A stretch of 64,000 nt of DNA, taken from contig NC_019673.1 of NCBI RefSeq assembly GCF_000328705.1, forward strand, positions 7,513,501 to 7,577,500, in the 5' to 3' direction. Below the pieces are notes generated by a model. The model was given only the letters and a program-made list of their open reading frames with translations, was not told the origin of the DNA and did no database searches. The position numbers and the translations under genes were made by a program. Below, one piece after another: positions 33,307 to 42,920 of the stretch (positions are counted from its first letter, which is position 1; every line of letters starts with the position of its first letter). The DNA comes from Saccharothrix espanaensis DSM 44229. GTDB taxonomy: Bacteria > Actinomycetota > Actinomycetes > Mycobacteriales > Pseudonocardiaceae.

Positions 33307-35817
33307 CTACGCCTCGGCCATCCCCGCTACCACCGAGGTGCGCGCCGCCCGGCGGGCGGGCAGGGCGGCGGCCAGCACGGAGGCGATCACGGCGGCGCCG
33401 AGCATCGCGCCGATCTGCCCGAACGGCACGGTGAAGGCCAGCGAGAGCGCGTCGGTGGACACCGCGGTGGTGATCACCCAGCCGAACCCGACGCCCAGCA
33501 CCAGCCCGATCGCCGCGCCCATCACGGCCATCAGCACCGACTCGACCACCAGCATCAGCCGCAGCTGGCCCTTGGTCAGCCCGAGCGCCCGCAGCAGCGC
33601 CGACTCCCGGGTCCGCTCCAGCACCGACAGCGTCAGCGTGTTCGCGATACCGAACAGCGCGATCACCACGGCCAGGCCGATCAGCGCCCAGATGAACGCC
33701 AGCACCTGGTCGAGCTGCTTGTTGAGCTGCGCCTTGGTCTCCGCGGCCGAGTCGATCGCGGCCAGCGGCGAGGCGTCGGTGACCTGCTCCACCGCCGCGC
33801 GGCCGTTGGCCACGTCGGGCTTGAGCTTGACCATGATGCTCTGGTAGCCGTCGGCCTTCGGGTCGAGCTTCGCGGAGGTCTCCAGCGTGACCACGCCGTC
33901 GCCCAGCCGCTGCCCGGACACCAGGGCCACGACCCTGAGCGTGCCGGAACCGTTGTCGGTCTTGATCGTCGTCGTGGCGCCGACCGCCAGGTTCTCCCGC
34001 TTGGCGTACTCGGACTCCAGCGCGATCGTGCCCTCGCCGAGGTCGGCCAGCGAACCGCTGTCCACCTTCGGCCGGAACAGGTCGCCGATCGACTGCTTCG
34101 AGACGCCGGTGAAGTACGCCTCCTGGCCGTAGACCGTGGTGGTGGGCGCGACCTTCGCGACCTCCGGCACCGCGGCCAGCTGCCCGGCCAGGTCCACCGG
34201 CAGCAGCCGGCTGGGCACCGAGGACGTCACCGTGTAGTCGGCGGGCATCCGCTCGTCCACCTGGGCGTTCGCGGTCTCCTTGGCGCTGTTGGCGACCACG
34301 GTCACCATCGCCACCACGGTCACGCCGATCATCAGCGCGGCGGTCGTCGCGGCGGTGCGCTTGGGGTTGCGCCCGGCGTTGGCGGAGGCCAGCTTGGCGG
34401 GCACCCCGAACAACGCCCGCGGCACCACGCCGAGCACCCGGTTGACCGGGCCGACCAGCAGCGGACCGAGCACCAGCACGGCACCCAGCAGCAGCATCGT
34501 GCCCCCGCCGCTGGTGATCATCGCGGGCATCTCGTCCTCGATCCGCATGCCCAGCGCGACCGCGCCGACGCCGCAGACGCCGAGCAGGACGGCGAACAGG
34601 ACCCGCAGCTTGCCGGTGCGGGCGACCTCCTCGTGGCTGTCCAACTGATTGCGCAGCGCCGCGACCGGGGCGACCCGGGTGGCCTTGCGGGCGGGCAGCA
34701 CCGCCGCCAGCACGGTGACCAGCACGCCGACGCCGAACGCGGCGAGCACCGTCGTCGCGGTCATCGGCAGCCGGACCTGCATGGCCGCCTCGCCGTCGCC
34801 GAACCCGCTGATCACCTTCTGCATCAGCGCGGACATGCCCAGCCCGCCGAACAGGCCGATCACCGACGCGATCAGGCCCATCGCGAACGCCTCGGCCAGC
34901 ACGCCCCGGAACACCTGCTTGCGGCTCGCGCCGACGCAGCGCATCAGCGCCAGTTCGCGGGTCCGCTGCGCGACCAGGATGGTGAACGTGTTGTAGATGA
35001 CCATGGAGGCGACCACGAGCGCGATCACCGCGAAGGCCATCAGGAACGTGGTGAACTCGGCGGCCTGCGAGCTGATCTGCTTCAGCGTCGCCTCGGTCAG
35101 CTCCTCGCCGGTCTGGGTGGTGTAGCCGGTGTCGCCGATCGCCTTGCGGACGTTGTCCGCGACCTGCTGCTGGGTGAACCCGTCGGCCCCGACGGCCACC
35201 ACCTGGTAGGGCAGCCGGTCGCCGACGAACACCTGGAAACCGGCCTGGGACAGCACCAGGTGGTCCATGCCGGCCACCGAGACCTCGCCGACGCCCTGCT
35301 TGTAGGTGCCGACCAGGGTGTACTGGCGCTTCTGCTCGTCCTCGTCCAGCAGCGTCACCGGCTGCCCGATGGTCAGCTTCGCCGTGGACGCGGTGCGCAC
35401 GTCCACCGCCACCTCGGTCGCGCTCGACGGGTAGCGGCCGTCGGCGAGGTCGTACTCGCGCAGCTCGTCGACCGTGCCCATCGGCACCGCGAACGCGGTC
35501 TTGGCCTTGCCGTTCGAGGCGACCAGCGGCACCGGGGCGTACTCGCGGGTGTCCGCGCCGGCCACGCCGGGCGTCTCGCGGATCTTCGCCAGGGTCTGCG
35601 GGGTGATGCCCTTGTTGTCACCGGAGGCCGTGACCGACAGGTCGACGTTGCGCGCGCTCTTGGCGAACTCGTCGCGCATCCCCTCGGTCATGGCGTCGCT
35701 GAGCACCAGCGTGCCGGTCACGAACGCCACGCCGAGCGCGATCGCCACCGAGGAGAGCACGAGGCGGGCGGTGCGGGCCCGCAGGCCCGCGATGATGGTG
35801 CGCAGCATCCAGGTCAC
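33307..35817 (-). CDS. ABC transporter permease with two FtsX domains
   Basis: The product is 836 residues. GTG 35815-35817 overlaps the ATPase stop by four bases (GTGA); ATG 35806-35808 is an alternative. An N-terminal helix (LVLSSVAIALGVAFVTGTLVL) and a large extracytoplasmic domain are followed by the first FtsX unit (ALVVASMVIYNTFTILVAQR, RELALMRCVGASRKQV, AAVLPARKATRVAPVAALR). A second domain and a second FtsX unit (IALFGIANTLTLSVLERTRE, LLRALGLTKGQLR, AALPARRAARTSVVAGMAEA) complete it. It is a MacB/LolE-like mechanotransmission exporter or lipoprotein-handling system rather than a channel. The cargo is unknown. Confidence 0.92.
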   Translation of the reverse strand: MTWMLRTIIAGLRARTARLVLSSVAIALGVAFVTGTLVLSDAMTEGMRDEFAKSARNVDLSVTASGDNKGITPQTLAKIRETPGVAGADTREYAPVPLVASNGKAKTAFAVPMGTVDELREYDLADGRYPSSATEVAVDVRTASTAKLTIGQPVTLLDEDEQKRQYTLVGTYKQGVGEVSVAGMDHLVLSQAGFQVFVGDRLPYQVVAVGADGFTQQQVADNVRKAIGDTGYTTQTGEELTEATLKQISSQAAEFTTFLMAFAVIALVVASMVIYNTFTILVAQRTRELALMRCVGASRKQVFRGVLAEAFAMGLIASVIGLFGGLGMSALMQKVISGFGDGEAAMQVRLPMTATTVLAAFGVGVLVTVLAAVLPARKATRVAPVAALRNQLDSHEEVARTGKLRVLFAVLLGVCGVGAVALGMRIEDEMPAMITSGGGTMLLLGAVLVLGPLLVGPVNRVLGVVPRALFGVPAKLASANAGRNPKRTAATTAALMIGVTVVAMVTVVANSAKETANAQVDERMPADYTVTSSVPSRLLPVDLAGQLAAVPEVAKVAPTTTVYGQEAYFTGVSKQSIGDLFRPKVDSGSLADLGEGTIALESEYAKRENLAVGATTTIKTDNGSGTLRVVALVSGQRLGDGVVTLETSAKLDPKADGYQSIMVKLKPDVANGRAAVEQVTDASPLAAIDSAAETKAQLNKQLDQVLAFIWALIGLAVVIALFGIANTLTLSVLERTRESALLRALGLTKGQLRLMLVVESVLMAVMGAAIGLVLGVGFGWVITTAVSTDALSLAFTVPFGQIGAMLGAAVIASVLAAALPARRAARTSVVAGMAEA

Positions 35818-36566
35818 GCACCCAGGTGCTTCAGCGCGGACAGCACGGAGTCGGCCGTCGGGTTGTCGATCTCGCCGGCGAGGTGGCCGTCGGCCATCAG
35901 CACCACGCGGTCGGCGTAGGAGGCGGCCACCGGGTCGTGCGTCACCATGATCACGGTCTGGCCGAGCTTGCGCACCGACATCCGCAGGAAGTCCAGCACC
36001 TCCGCGCCGGAGCGCGAGTCGAGGTTGCCGGTCGGCTCGTCGGCGAAGACCACGTCCGGCTTGGCGACCAGCGCCCGCGCGCAGGCCACCCGCTGCTGCT
36101 GGCCGCCGGAGAGCTCGGTCGGCTTGTGCCTGAGCCGGTCGCGCAGCCCCAGCACGTCCACGATGGTGTCGAACCACTGCCGGTCGGGCTTGCGGCCCGC
36201 CAGTTCCAGGCCGAGCAGGATGTTGGCCTCGGCGCTCAGCGTGGGCAGCAGGTTGAACGCCTGGAACACGAACCCGATCCGGTCCCGGCGCAGCTTGGTG
36301 AGGTCCTTGTCGCCCAGCGAGGTGATCTCGGTGCCGCCGATCTGCACCGCGCCGCCGTCGACGTTGTCGAGGCCGGCCAGGCAGTGCATCATCGTGGACT
36401 TGCCGGAGCCGGAGGGCCCCATGATCGCGGTGAACTTCCCGGCCTCGAACGCGACGCTGACGCCGTCCAGTGCCCGGACGGCGGTGTCGCCCTTGCCGTA
36501 GACCTTCACCAGGTTCGCGGCAGCCACGGCAGTGCGGGTTCCGACCTCGGACACCAGTGCGGACAT
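35814..36566 (-). CDS. ABC transporter ATP-binding protein (MacB/LolD type)
   Basis: The product is 250 residues, with GAGGGAGC before ATG 36564-36566. Walker A is GPSGSGKST, the Q-loop is FVFQAFNLLP, the signature is LSGGQQQRVACARAL, Walker B is VVFADEPTGNLDS and the H-loop is VTHDP. It supplies ATP hydrolysis for the permease with which it is coupled. Confidence 0.95.
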   Translation of the reverse strand: MSALVSEVGTRTAVAAANLVKVYGKGDTAVRALDGVSVAFEAGKFTAIMGPSGSGKSTMMHCLAGLDNVDGGAVQIGGTEITSLGDKDLTKLRRDRIGFVFQAFNLLPTLSAEANILLGLELAGRKPDRQWFDTIVDVLGLRDRLRHKPTELSGGQQQRVACARALVAKPDVVFADEPTGNLDSRSGAEVLDFLRMSVRKLGQTVIMVTHDPVAASYADRVVLMADGHLAGEIDNPTADSVLSALKHLGA

Positions 36567-36881
36567 GCTCCCTCATTCCCTCTGCTCAAGCGGACAGGGG
36601 AAACGTATGGGCGGGCCGCGTACACGGTCGTCACCTCCGCGGCGGAACCCGTCGTCCGCCTGCGGGATGACCCGGCCTAGTCCCCTGGGCTGGGAACACC
36701 GGCCGACCGGGCGGGATCGGTCCCGTCGGTCGCGACCGGGCCGCGAGGTCGTCACCGAAGCGCTGGACCAGTCGGAAGACGGTGCGGTGGTCGTCGGTGG
36801 ACCCGGCCGGGTCGCGCTCGTCGGCGACGCCGCGCGACCCCCGTCGTTCCGGACCGGGCCGAGCGGTCCGCCGGCCGGGCG
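36567..36881. other. Gap between the ABC exporter and the LAL regulator
   Basis: These 315 bases contain the exporter promoter near 36590-36640 on the minus strand. I see no credible gene and no strong hairpin. Confidence 0.4.
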
Positions 36882-39848
36882 TCACGCCTGGTCCAGCAGC
36901 CCCCGGTCGAAGGCGATCGCCACGGCCTCCGCGCGTCGGCTCGCGCCGAGCTTGGCCATGATCCGGGTCAGGTGCACGCTGACCGTCTTCTCCGAGATGA
37001 ACAGCTCCTCGCCGACCTCGCGGTTGGTCCGCCCCAGCGCGACCAGTGCGAGCACCGAGCGCTCGCGCGGCGTGAACGGGTCTACCTGGGTGCGCGCCGT
37101 CTCGGCGTGCAGCGCCACCCGGGCCCGCCGGGCCACCAGGTGCACGGCGTCGCGCAGCGGCGCGGCCCCCAGGCGGTCGGCCACCTCGTCGGCCAGCCGC
37201 AGCTCGGCCACCGCGTCGTCGCGCCGCTCGGCGGACAGCAGCGCCTCGGCCAGCCGCCACCGGCACACCGCCTGCTCGAACACCGAGCCGAAGTCGAACT
37301 CGTCGACCGCCACCCGCCACAGGTCGGCGTCCGACGAGCCGCGCAGCCGGCCCTCCTCGGCCGCCACCCGGGCCAGCCACGCCCGGCCCTCCGGCCCCAG
37401 CGACCCGGTGCGCGGCGAGCCCATCTCGGCCGTGGTGCGGGCGTAGTCGGCCAGGTCGCGCCCGGCCGCCACCGCCGCCTCCTCGCCCTCCTTGTCCCGG
37501 CGCCGCCGGGCGCGGGCGGCGATCTCGGCGTACCCCGCCACGCCGAGCGCCGCCAGCCGGATGCCCGCCAGGGCCCAGTCCCCGCCCTCCCGGCGGGACC
37601 ACGCGATCGCGTCCGCGACCCGGTCGACGGCCAGTTCCGGCTGCCCGCGCCACAGCGCCAGCTCCGCACCCGTGCCGCCGGTGATCAGCGCGATCTGGAG
37701 GTCCCGGTGCCAGTCCGCGCGCAGCTCGCCGATCAGCCGCTCGGCCTGCTCGAACTCGCCGCGGCTGACCAGCACGTGGGTGCCGGACGCGGCCAGCCGA
37801 GCGGACACCGTGCTGGACACCCGCAGGCCGGGCGGCTCGGCGGCGACCGCCGCGCCCTCCCACTCGCCGACGTAGTACCTGGTCAGCACCTGGAGGATGC
37901 GCAGCTCCAAGCCGTAGGAACTCCACGACAGCCCGGTTTCCTTGGCCCGCGCCATGCCCTCGTCGAACACCCGGGCCGCGTCGGCCAGCTCGCCCAGGTC
38001 GTAGTGGTGCAGCCCGAGGAAGTACCGGGCGCGCAGCTCGGTGTTGACCGCGTCGACCTCCGTCGCGAACGCCACGGCCTCTTCCAGGTGCGCCCGCGCC
38101 GACGCCACGTCCGCCGCCGCCTCGTCCAGCAGGCCCAGCGTGGCCAGCGCGTCGGCCACCGCCGCGTCCGCACCGGACTCGCGCCCGTCGCGCACCGCGT
38201 CCTGCGCCCGCTCCCGCGCCTCGGCGTACTCGCGGTCCTGCCGCAGCAGCGCCGCCCACACCGCCAGCACCCACGCCCGGGAGGGGCTGGCCGGCCGGTC
38301 GCGGACCAGCTTCCACGCCTCCTCGATGGCGACGAACTTCTCCGCCTCGGTGCCGTCGATCACCTGCAACGCCTGGGCGAACCGCCGCCACATCTCGGCG
38401 GCCTCCTCCGGCGCCTCCGCGTCGACCAGCGCGGTCCCGCTGCGGGCGAACGCGATGGCCCGCTCCGGCTGCCCGGCGGTGCCCGCCACCCACGACGCGC
38501 GGCGCAGCAGCAGCAGCTCGGTCACGCCCGCCGGGCGGTCCGCCGCCGGCACCGCCTGCCACACCTTCAGCGCCTGCTCCAGGTGCCGCAGCGCCTCGGC
38601 GGGCGCGCCGGCGGCCTGGGCCTCCTGCGCGGCGTCCACCGACGCGCGCAGCGCGCGGGCCAGGTCGTGGCTCTCCAGCGAGTGGTGCGCGAGCGCCGCG
38701 GCCGACCCCCGGTCGGACTGGTCGGCGATCCGCGAGGCGTACGCGGCGTGCAGCCGCACCCGTTCGCCCGGCAGCAGGTCGCCGTAGACGGCCTCGCGCA
38801 GCAGCGCGTGCCGGAAGGTGAAGATCTCGGTGCCGTTGACCACCAGGACGTGGTGCTGCACGGCTTCGCGCAGCGCGGCGTCCAGCGCGGCGTCGTCCAT
38901 GTCGGCCACGTGCCGCAGCAGGTCGTGGCGCACCGAGCGGCCGCCGACCGACGCGACCCGCACCACGTGCTGCGCCGGCGGCGAGAGCCGCTCGATCCGC
39001 GCCAGCAGCACCTCGGCCAGCGTCCACGGGATGCCGGAGCCGCAGGTCGCGACCGCGATCAGCTCCTCGGCGAAGAACGGGTTGCCGTCCGAGCGCTCGG
39101 CGACCTCCAGCACGAGGTCGTCGGGCAGGTCGTCGGACAGCGCCGCCACGAACGAGCGCGCGTCGATCGCGCTGAACGGCGTCAGGTCCAGCCGCTGCAC
39201 GGCCGGCAGCCGCACCAGCTCGGTGAGCAGGGGGCGCAGCGGGTGGCTGCGGTGCAGGTCGTCCGAGCGGTAGGAGCTCACGATCAGCAGCCGTTGCGCG
39301 CGCAGCCGGGACAGCAGGAAGGACAGCAGGTAGCGGGTGGACGCGTCGGCCCAGTGCAGGTCCTCCAGGACCAGCAGCACCGGCCGGGACTCGGCCAGCT
39401 CGCCGAGGAGGCCGTGCACCGCGTCGAACAGCTGCAACTGGCCGACGTCCTGCTCCGGGCGGCGGCCGACCAGGTGCGAGGGCAGGCCGGACAGCCCGCT
39501 GTCCTGCGAGGCGGGCAGCGACAGCTCGGGCAGCAGCCGGCCCAGCGCCGGCCGGGCCTCGACGTCGAGCAGACCGGCCTCCCGCACCTGCCCCAGGACT
39601 TCGGTGAAGGGCAGGTAGGGGAGGCCGGTCTCACCGACGTCCAGACATCGGCCGGTCAGCACCAGGGCGTCCGCGGCGGCGGCCAGCTCCTCCACCAGCC
39701 GCGTCTTGCCCACGCCGGCGTCGCCGGCCAGCAGGACCGCGCCCGCCTTGCCGCGGGCGGCCTCGTCGAGGGCGGCGCGCAGCCTGGTCATCTCCCGGCT
39801 ACGCGCCACCAAGGGGATTCCGGTACCAAGGCGTGCCACGGGTGGCAT
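36882..39848 (-). CDS. LAL-type LuxR regulator (ATPase, TPR-like repeats, C-terminal HTH)
   Basis: The product is 988 residues from ATG 39846-39848, with GAGG about 10 bases upstream. Walker A is AGDAGVGKTRLVEEL; the Walker B-like stretch is PVLLVLEDLHWADAS. A middle of about 500 residues is Ala/Glu-rich helical TPR-like repeat. The C-terminal HTH reads TPRERSVLALVALGRTNREV ... SEKTVSVHLTRIMAKLGA. LAL proteins (MalT-like) are activators of sugar or antibiotic genes and use a ligand sensed by the repeats. Its targets are not evident; the small gene before it is co-transcribed. Confidence 0.9.
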   Translation of the reverse strand: MPPVARLGTGIPLVARSREMTRLRAALDEAARGKAGAVLLAGDAGVGKTRLVEELAAAADALVLTGRCLDVGETGLPYLPFTEVLGQVREAGLLDVEARPALGRLLPELSLPASQDSGLSGLPSHLVGRRPEQDVGQLQLFDAVHGLLGELAESRPVLLVLEDLHWADASTRYLLSFLLSRLRAQRLLIVSSYRSDDLHRSHPLRPLLTELVRLPAVQRLDLTPFSAIDARSFVAALSDDLPDDLVLEVAERSDGNPFFAEELIAVATCGSGIPWTLAEVLLARIERLSPPAQHVVRVASVGGRSVRHDLLRHVADMDDAALDAALREAVQHHVLVVNGTEIFTFRHALLREAVYGDLLPGERVRLHAAYASRIADQSDRGSAAALAHHSLESHDLARALRASVDAAQEAQAAGAPAEALRHLEQALKVWQAVPAADRPAGVTELLLLRRASWVAGTAGQPERAIAFARSGTALVDAEAPEEAAEMWRRFAQALQVIDGTEAEKFVAIEEAWKLVRDRPASPSRAWVLAVWAALLRQDREYAEARERAQDAVRDGRESGADAAVADALATLGLLDEAAADVASARAHLEEAVAFATEVDAVNTELRARYFLGLHHYDLGELADAARVFDEGMARAKETGLSWSSYGLELRILQVLTRYYVGEWEGAAVAAEPPGLRVSSTVSARLAASGTHVLVSRGEFEQAERLIGELRADWHRDLQIALITGGTGAELALWRGQPELAVDRVADAIAWSRREGGDWALAGIRLAALGVAGYAEIAARARRRRDKEGEEAAVAAGRDLADYARTTAEMGSPRTGSLGPEGRAWLARVAAEEGRLRGSSDADLWRVAVDEFDFGSVFEQAVCRWRLAEALLSAERRDDAVAELRLADEVADRLGAAPLRDAVHLVARRARVALHAETARTQVDPFTPRERSVLALVALGRTNREVGEELFISEKTVSVHLTRIMAKLGASRRAEAVAIAFDRGLLDQA

Positions 39849-39859
39849 GTTCGCACACC

Positions 39860-40048
39860 TCAGGCAGCGTCGCGGTGACCATTTCGGGGAAGCGGGACCT
39901 CGGGACCCGTCCGGTGGCCCAACCGCCGCCACCACGAGCGCTTCGGTGCCGCCGACTGCCGGGCCACGCGGGCGTGTGCCGCGTCGGCGCGCAGGGCCGC
40001 CTGCCGGTAGTCGACTTCCGCCTTGATGGCCTCGGGCGTCCACTCCAT
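39860..40048 (-). CDS. 62-residue protein of unknown function upstream of the LAL regulator
   Basis: ATG 40046-40048 has AAGGAG about 10 bases upstream. The peptide is MEWTPEAIKAEVDYRQAALR, then a basic helix with RSWWRRLGHRTG. It has no membrane segment. Its stop is 11 bases before the LuxR-type start, so the two share an mRNA. Similar short charged proteins precede LAL genes in related genomes as far as I recall; the role is unknown. Confidence 0.7.
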   Translation of the reverse strand: MEWTPEAIKAEVDYRQAALRADAAHARVARQSAAPKRSWWRRLGHRTGPEVPLPRNGHRDAA

Positions 40049-40154
40049 GACGACTCGTCTCCTTGTTCCGCGTTCGTTCTCGCTGACAAGGAGAAGAGTC
40101 GTCCTGAGGCACCGGTCCGGGCATCGGGTGTTCACGTGGGTTCCGGGCCTGGTC

Positions 40155-40197
40155 CCCTTACCCGCCGCCGTAAGGGGTGGCAGACGGCGGGTAAGGG
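40155..40197. terminator. Hairpin after the 3' end of the chitinase
   Basis: CCCTTACCCGCCG (40155-40167) and CGGCGGGTAAGGG (40185-40197) pair exactly around a 17-base loop. It lies 17 bases past the chitinase stop. Confidence 0.8.
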
Positions 40198-40213
40198 ATG
40201 CCTCAGGCGGGCC

Positions 40214-42532
40214 TCAGCAGGCCCCCAGGTCGCTCCAGACGCCCCACTGGCCGGTGCTCCCGGGCTCTTCGCCCTGGGTCCACCACTTGGCCTGCCACTT
40301 CTTGCCGTTGTGGGAGACCTGGTTGCCGCCGTTGTAGACCTTGGCGCGGTCCCAGGCGGCGATGGTGCAGGTGTTGGGGTTGGTCGTCGTCGTCGTCGTG
40401 GTCGTGGTGGTCGACGTCGACGTGGAGGTCGGCGTGGTGTCGCCGCCACGCGGGAAGTCCGACGCGATCGCGTAGGTCGTCCCGCCGAAGGTGATCTTGA
40501 AGTTGGACGGCGACGCGATCGGGAGCTGGTAGCTCAGCGCCACGTCCACCGACGCGCCCGGAGCCAGCGACTGCCAGGACGGCAGGCTCAGCTCGACGTG
40601 CTGGAAGTCACCCTTGAGACCGCCCACGTTCGGTCCGGTGTGGCCCTTCTGGGTCACCCGCAGGCCGAAGCCGGACTGGTCGGACATGGTGCCCGGCGCG
40701 CTGGTCCCGTAGTCGAACTCGATCTTGGTGCCACCGGGGAGGGTGGCGGTCGAGTTGTTGGTGATCTTCAGCTTCGGGTTGATCGGGTAGTTGTTGTCGC
40801 CCAGCGCGAACCCGGAGACCGTCGCGGACACGTTGATCACCTGGGTGGGGGGCGTCCCGTTGGCCTTCTGAGCGCCGTAGGGGGCCGCGCCGCGCAGACC
40901 GTCGTTGAGCTTGGTCAGCAGGGTGTCGCCGATGGTGTACTGGTTCTTGGCGGTGTCGAACTTGTAGTCACCGGCCAGCTCCCAGATCATCACGCCGCCG
41001 AGGCCCTTGTCCGCCACCCACTTCGCCTTGGCGGCGATGGACTGCTCGTCCTCGGTGGACAGGAACACCTTCTTGTCGGCGTTCCACAGCCACGGGGCGG
41101 CCATCGTGCTGTCGTAGTAGCGCGCGTAGGTGCCCGAGATCCGGTCGGTCGGGTCGTTCTTCGGGTCCAGGCCGTACTGCTCCAGGTAGTCCGGCGTGAT
41201 CTCGTTCTCGAGGTTCTTGGCGTGCCACATGGGGTTCGCGCCCGCGGGCACCTCGCCGGACTTGTCCAGGTCGTGCCACAGGTTGTCGATGCCGATCGCG
41301 CCCGAGCCGCACGGGGTGGTGGACCCGACGTTGCCGCCGGTGCCGGGCGGGCACTTCTTCTGGTCGGCCAGCGGTGCCTTGCCCCACAAGCCGTTCGTGC
41401 CGCCGGTGACGTTGTTCCAGCCGCGGGTGTAGAACGGCACGCCGACGTTGATCCGGCCGGCCTGCATCGCGCCGCGGAAGTAGTGGTACGCCCAGTCCGC
41501 GTTCAGGTAACCGGTGCCGTCGTACGCGCCGTAGACACCGCCCGCCGCGAGCTCGCCGTCCTTGCCGTCGTCGAACAGGGCGGCGTTCGGGCCGACGAAG
41601 TGGTTCCACGCGCCGTGCAGGTCGTAGGTCATCATGTTGACGTAGTCCAGGTAGCGGGTGACCTGGTACGCCTCCTGGCCGCGCAGCAGCCAGCCCGAGG
41701 CGGGCACGGCGGCGGTCAGCATGTAGTGCTTGCCGTCGGCCGCGGAAGCCCGGTCGAGCTTCTCCCGCAGCGTCTTCATCAGGGCGTCGTAGCCCTTCCA
41801 CAGGGTGGCGCGGTTGGCGTCGGAGATCCAGTAGTCGTCCGGGTTGCCCGCGTACTTGTTGGAGGTGGCGTACTCGTAGTCGATGTCGACGCCGTTGAAG
41901 CCGTACTTGCGGATGAAGTCGACCGCGGAGTCGGAGAAGGTGTCGATCGACGCCTGCGACTGCGCCATCTTGTAGAAGCCGCCGGACGCGTTGCGGCTGC
42001 CGTCGGGGTTCAGGAACCCGCCGGTCTCCGCCCAGCCGCCCACCGAGATGAGCGTCTTCACGTTCGGGTACTGCTTCTTGTACTTGTTGAGCAGGTTGAA
42101 GTGACCCTTGTAGGGCAGGCTCGGGTCGAGGTCGACGCCCGGCCAGGTCATGCCGGTGGAGGCGTTGTCCGGGCTGTCCGGGCCGACCGAGACCTTGTTG
42201 GCGGCGTCGATGTGGGCGAACGCGTAGTTGAGGTGCGTTACCTTGGTCCAGGGGATGTCCGAGGCGAGGTACGCGGGGGCGCCGTTCTTGCCGGTGCGCC
42301 AACTCGTGAAGTAGCCGATCACCCGGCGCGACTTGTCGCCGCCGAGGGTCTCGCGACCGTTGGTGTCGTAGACCGAGCAGTAGGGGACGGAGACGCCGGG
42401 AGTCTGGTAGAGGCCGTCAGGGCGGCACTCCTCACCACCCGCGGCGCTCGACGTGGACGGGGACACGACAGCGATGACGAGTCCCGCCGCTGTGGCGAGC
42501 AACGCCATCAGCGGCATCAGCCTTCTGGACAC
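40214..42532 (-). CDS. Secreted GH18 chitinase with chitin-binding domain
   Basis: The product is 772 residues from GTG 42530-42532; GGAGG is 8 bases upstream, while ATG 42545 has none. The signal is RRLMPLMALLATAAGLVIAVVSPSTSSA. The GH18 catalytic signature DGVDIDWE reads NGVDIDYEY; SXGG is LISVGGWAETG. After about residue 550 there is a domain with VSATVSGFALGDNNYPI, a Ser/Thr linker with ten Thr in a row, and a C-terminal CBM5/12-type chitin-binding domain (WDRAKVYNGGNQVSHNGKKW, WWTQGEEPGSTGQWGVW). It degrades chitin outside the cell. Its promoter holds DasR-like and LacI-type sites. Confidence 0.95.
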   Translation of the reverse strand: MSRRLMPLMALLATAAGLVIAVVSPSTSSAAGGEECRPDGLYQTPGVSVPYCSVYDTNGRETLGGDKSRRVIGYFTSWRTGKNGAPAYLASDIPWTKVTHLNYAFAHIDAANKVSVGPDSPDNASTGMTWPGVDLDPSLPYKGHFNLLNKYKKQYPNVKTLISVGGWAETGGFLNPDGSRNASGGFYKMAQSQASIDTFSDSAVDFIRKYGFNGVDIDYEYATSNKYAGNPDDYWISDANRATLWKGYDALMKTLREKLDRASAADGKHYMLTAAVPASGWLLRGQEAYQVTRYLDYVNMMTYDLHGAWNHFVGPNAALFDDGKDGELAAGGVYGAYDGTGYLNADWAYHYFRGAMQAGRINVGVPFYTRGWNNVTGGTNGLWGKAPLADQKKCPPGTGGNVGSTTPCGSGAIGIDNLWHDLDKSGEVPAGANPMWHAKNLENEITPDYLEQYGLDPKNDPTDRISGTYARYYDSTMAAPWLWNADKKVFLSTEDEQSIAAKAKWVADKGLGGVMIWELAGDYKFDTAKNQYTIGDTLLTKLNDGLRGAAPYGAQKANGTPPTQVINVSATVSGFALGDNNYPINPKLKITNNSTATLPGGTKIEFDYGTSAPGTMSDQSGFGLRVTQKGHTGPNVGGLKGDFQHVELSLPSWQSLAPGASVDVALSYQLPIASPSNFKITFGGTTYAIASDFPRGGDTTPTSTSTSTTTTTTTTTTNPNTCTIAAWDRAKVYNGGNQVSHNGKKWQAKWWTQGEEPGSTGQWGVWSDLGAC

Positions 42533-42595
42533 TAGCCGTACCTCCATGCACCAGGCGGCGGCCTCGACGCAGAGTGGAGCGAACGAAACGTAAAT

Positions 42596-42629
42596 AGGTC
42601 CAGACCTTTCTGTCAATAGGTCCAGACCA
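42596..42629 (-). promoter_or_regulatory. Chitinase promoter with two DasR-like direct repeats
   Basis: AGGTCCAGACCT (42596-42607) and AGGTCCAGACCA (42618-42629) are near-identical 12-mers, 22 bases apart. Read in the chitinase direction they are (A/T)GGTCTGGACCT, the element known from Streptomyces chitinase promoters and bound by DasR. The -35 box TTGACA lies exactly between them (42611-42616). A -10 near 42588-42593 (TTACGT or TTTACG) follows the second copy, so a bound protein would cover the promoter. Confidence 0.75.
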
Positions 42630-42658
42630 CTCAACCGATCAGGCCGCCCGACAACGGC

Positions 42659-42678
42659 CGTGGAGAGCGCTCTCCACG
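42659..42678. promoter_or_regulatory. 20-base palindrome of the CebR-like type
   Basis: A perfect palindrome with the core GAGAGCGCTC, flanked by CGTG...CACG, lies 43 bases upstream of the chitinase -35 box. The same core occurs before the LacI-family gene and the beta-glucosidase. Confidence 0.7.
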
Positions 42679-42920
42679 CCTGAATCCCCTGCCCACCACA
42701 CGAATCGCCCGCACCTGAACGGCCCAGCCCACCCCCAACGGCCCACACCGACCGGCGATCCAGCCCACCCACTGGACCTCGCCGGGCCCGCCGGCGCACG
42801 CCGGCCCACCCCGCTCGCGAGGGGAAGACGACGCGGCGGACAACGGCCTCGGGCGGAACCCGGGAACACCCCGCTTCGTGCGGGAGACCGCGTAGTGGTC
42901 AGCGGGCGGCCCTGGCCGGG

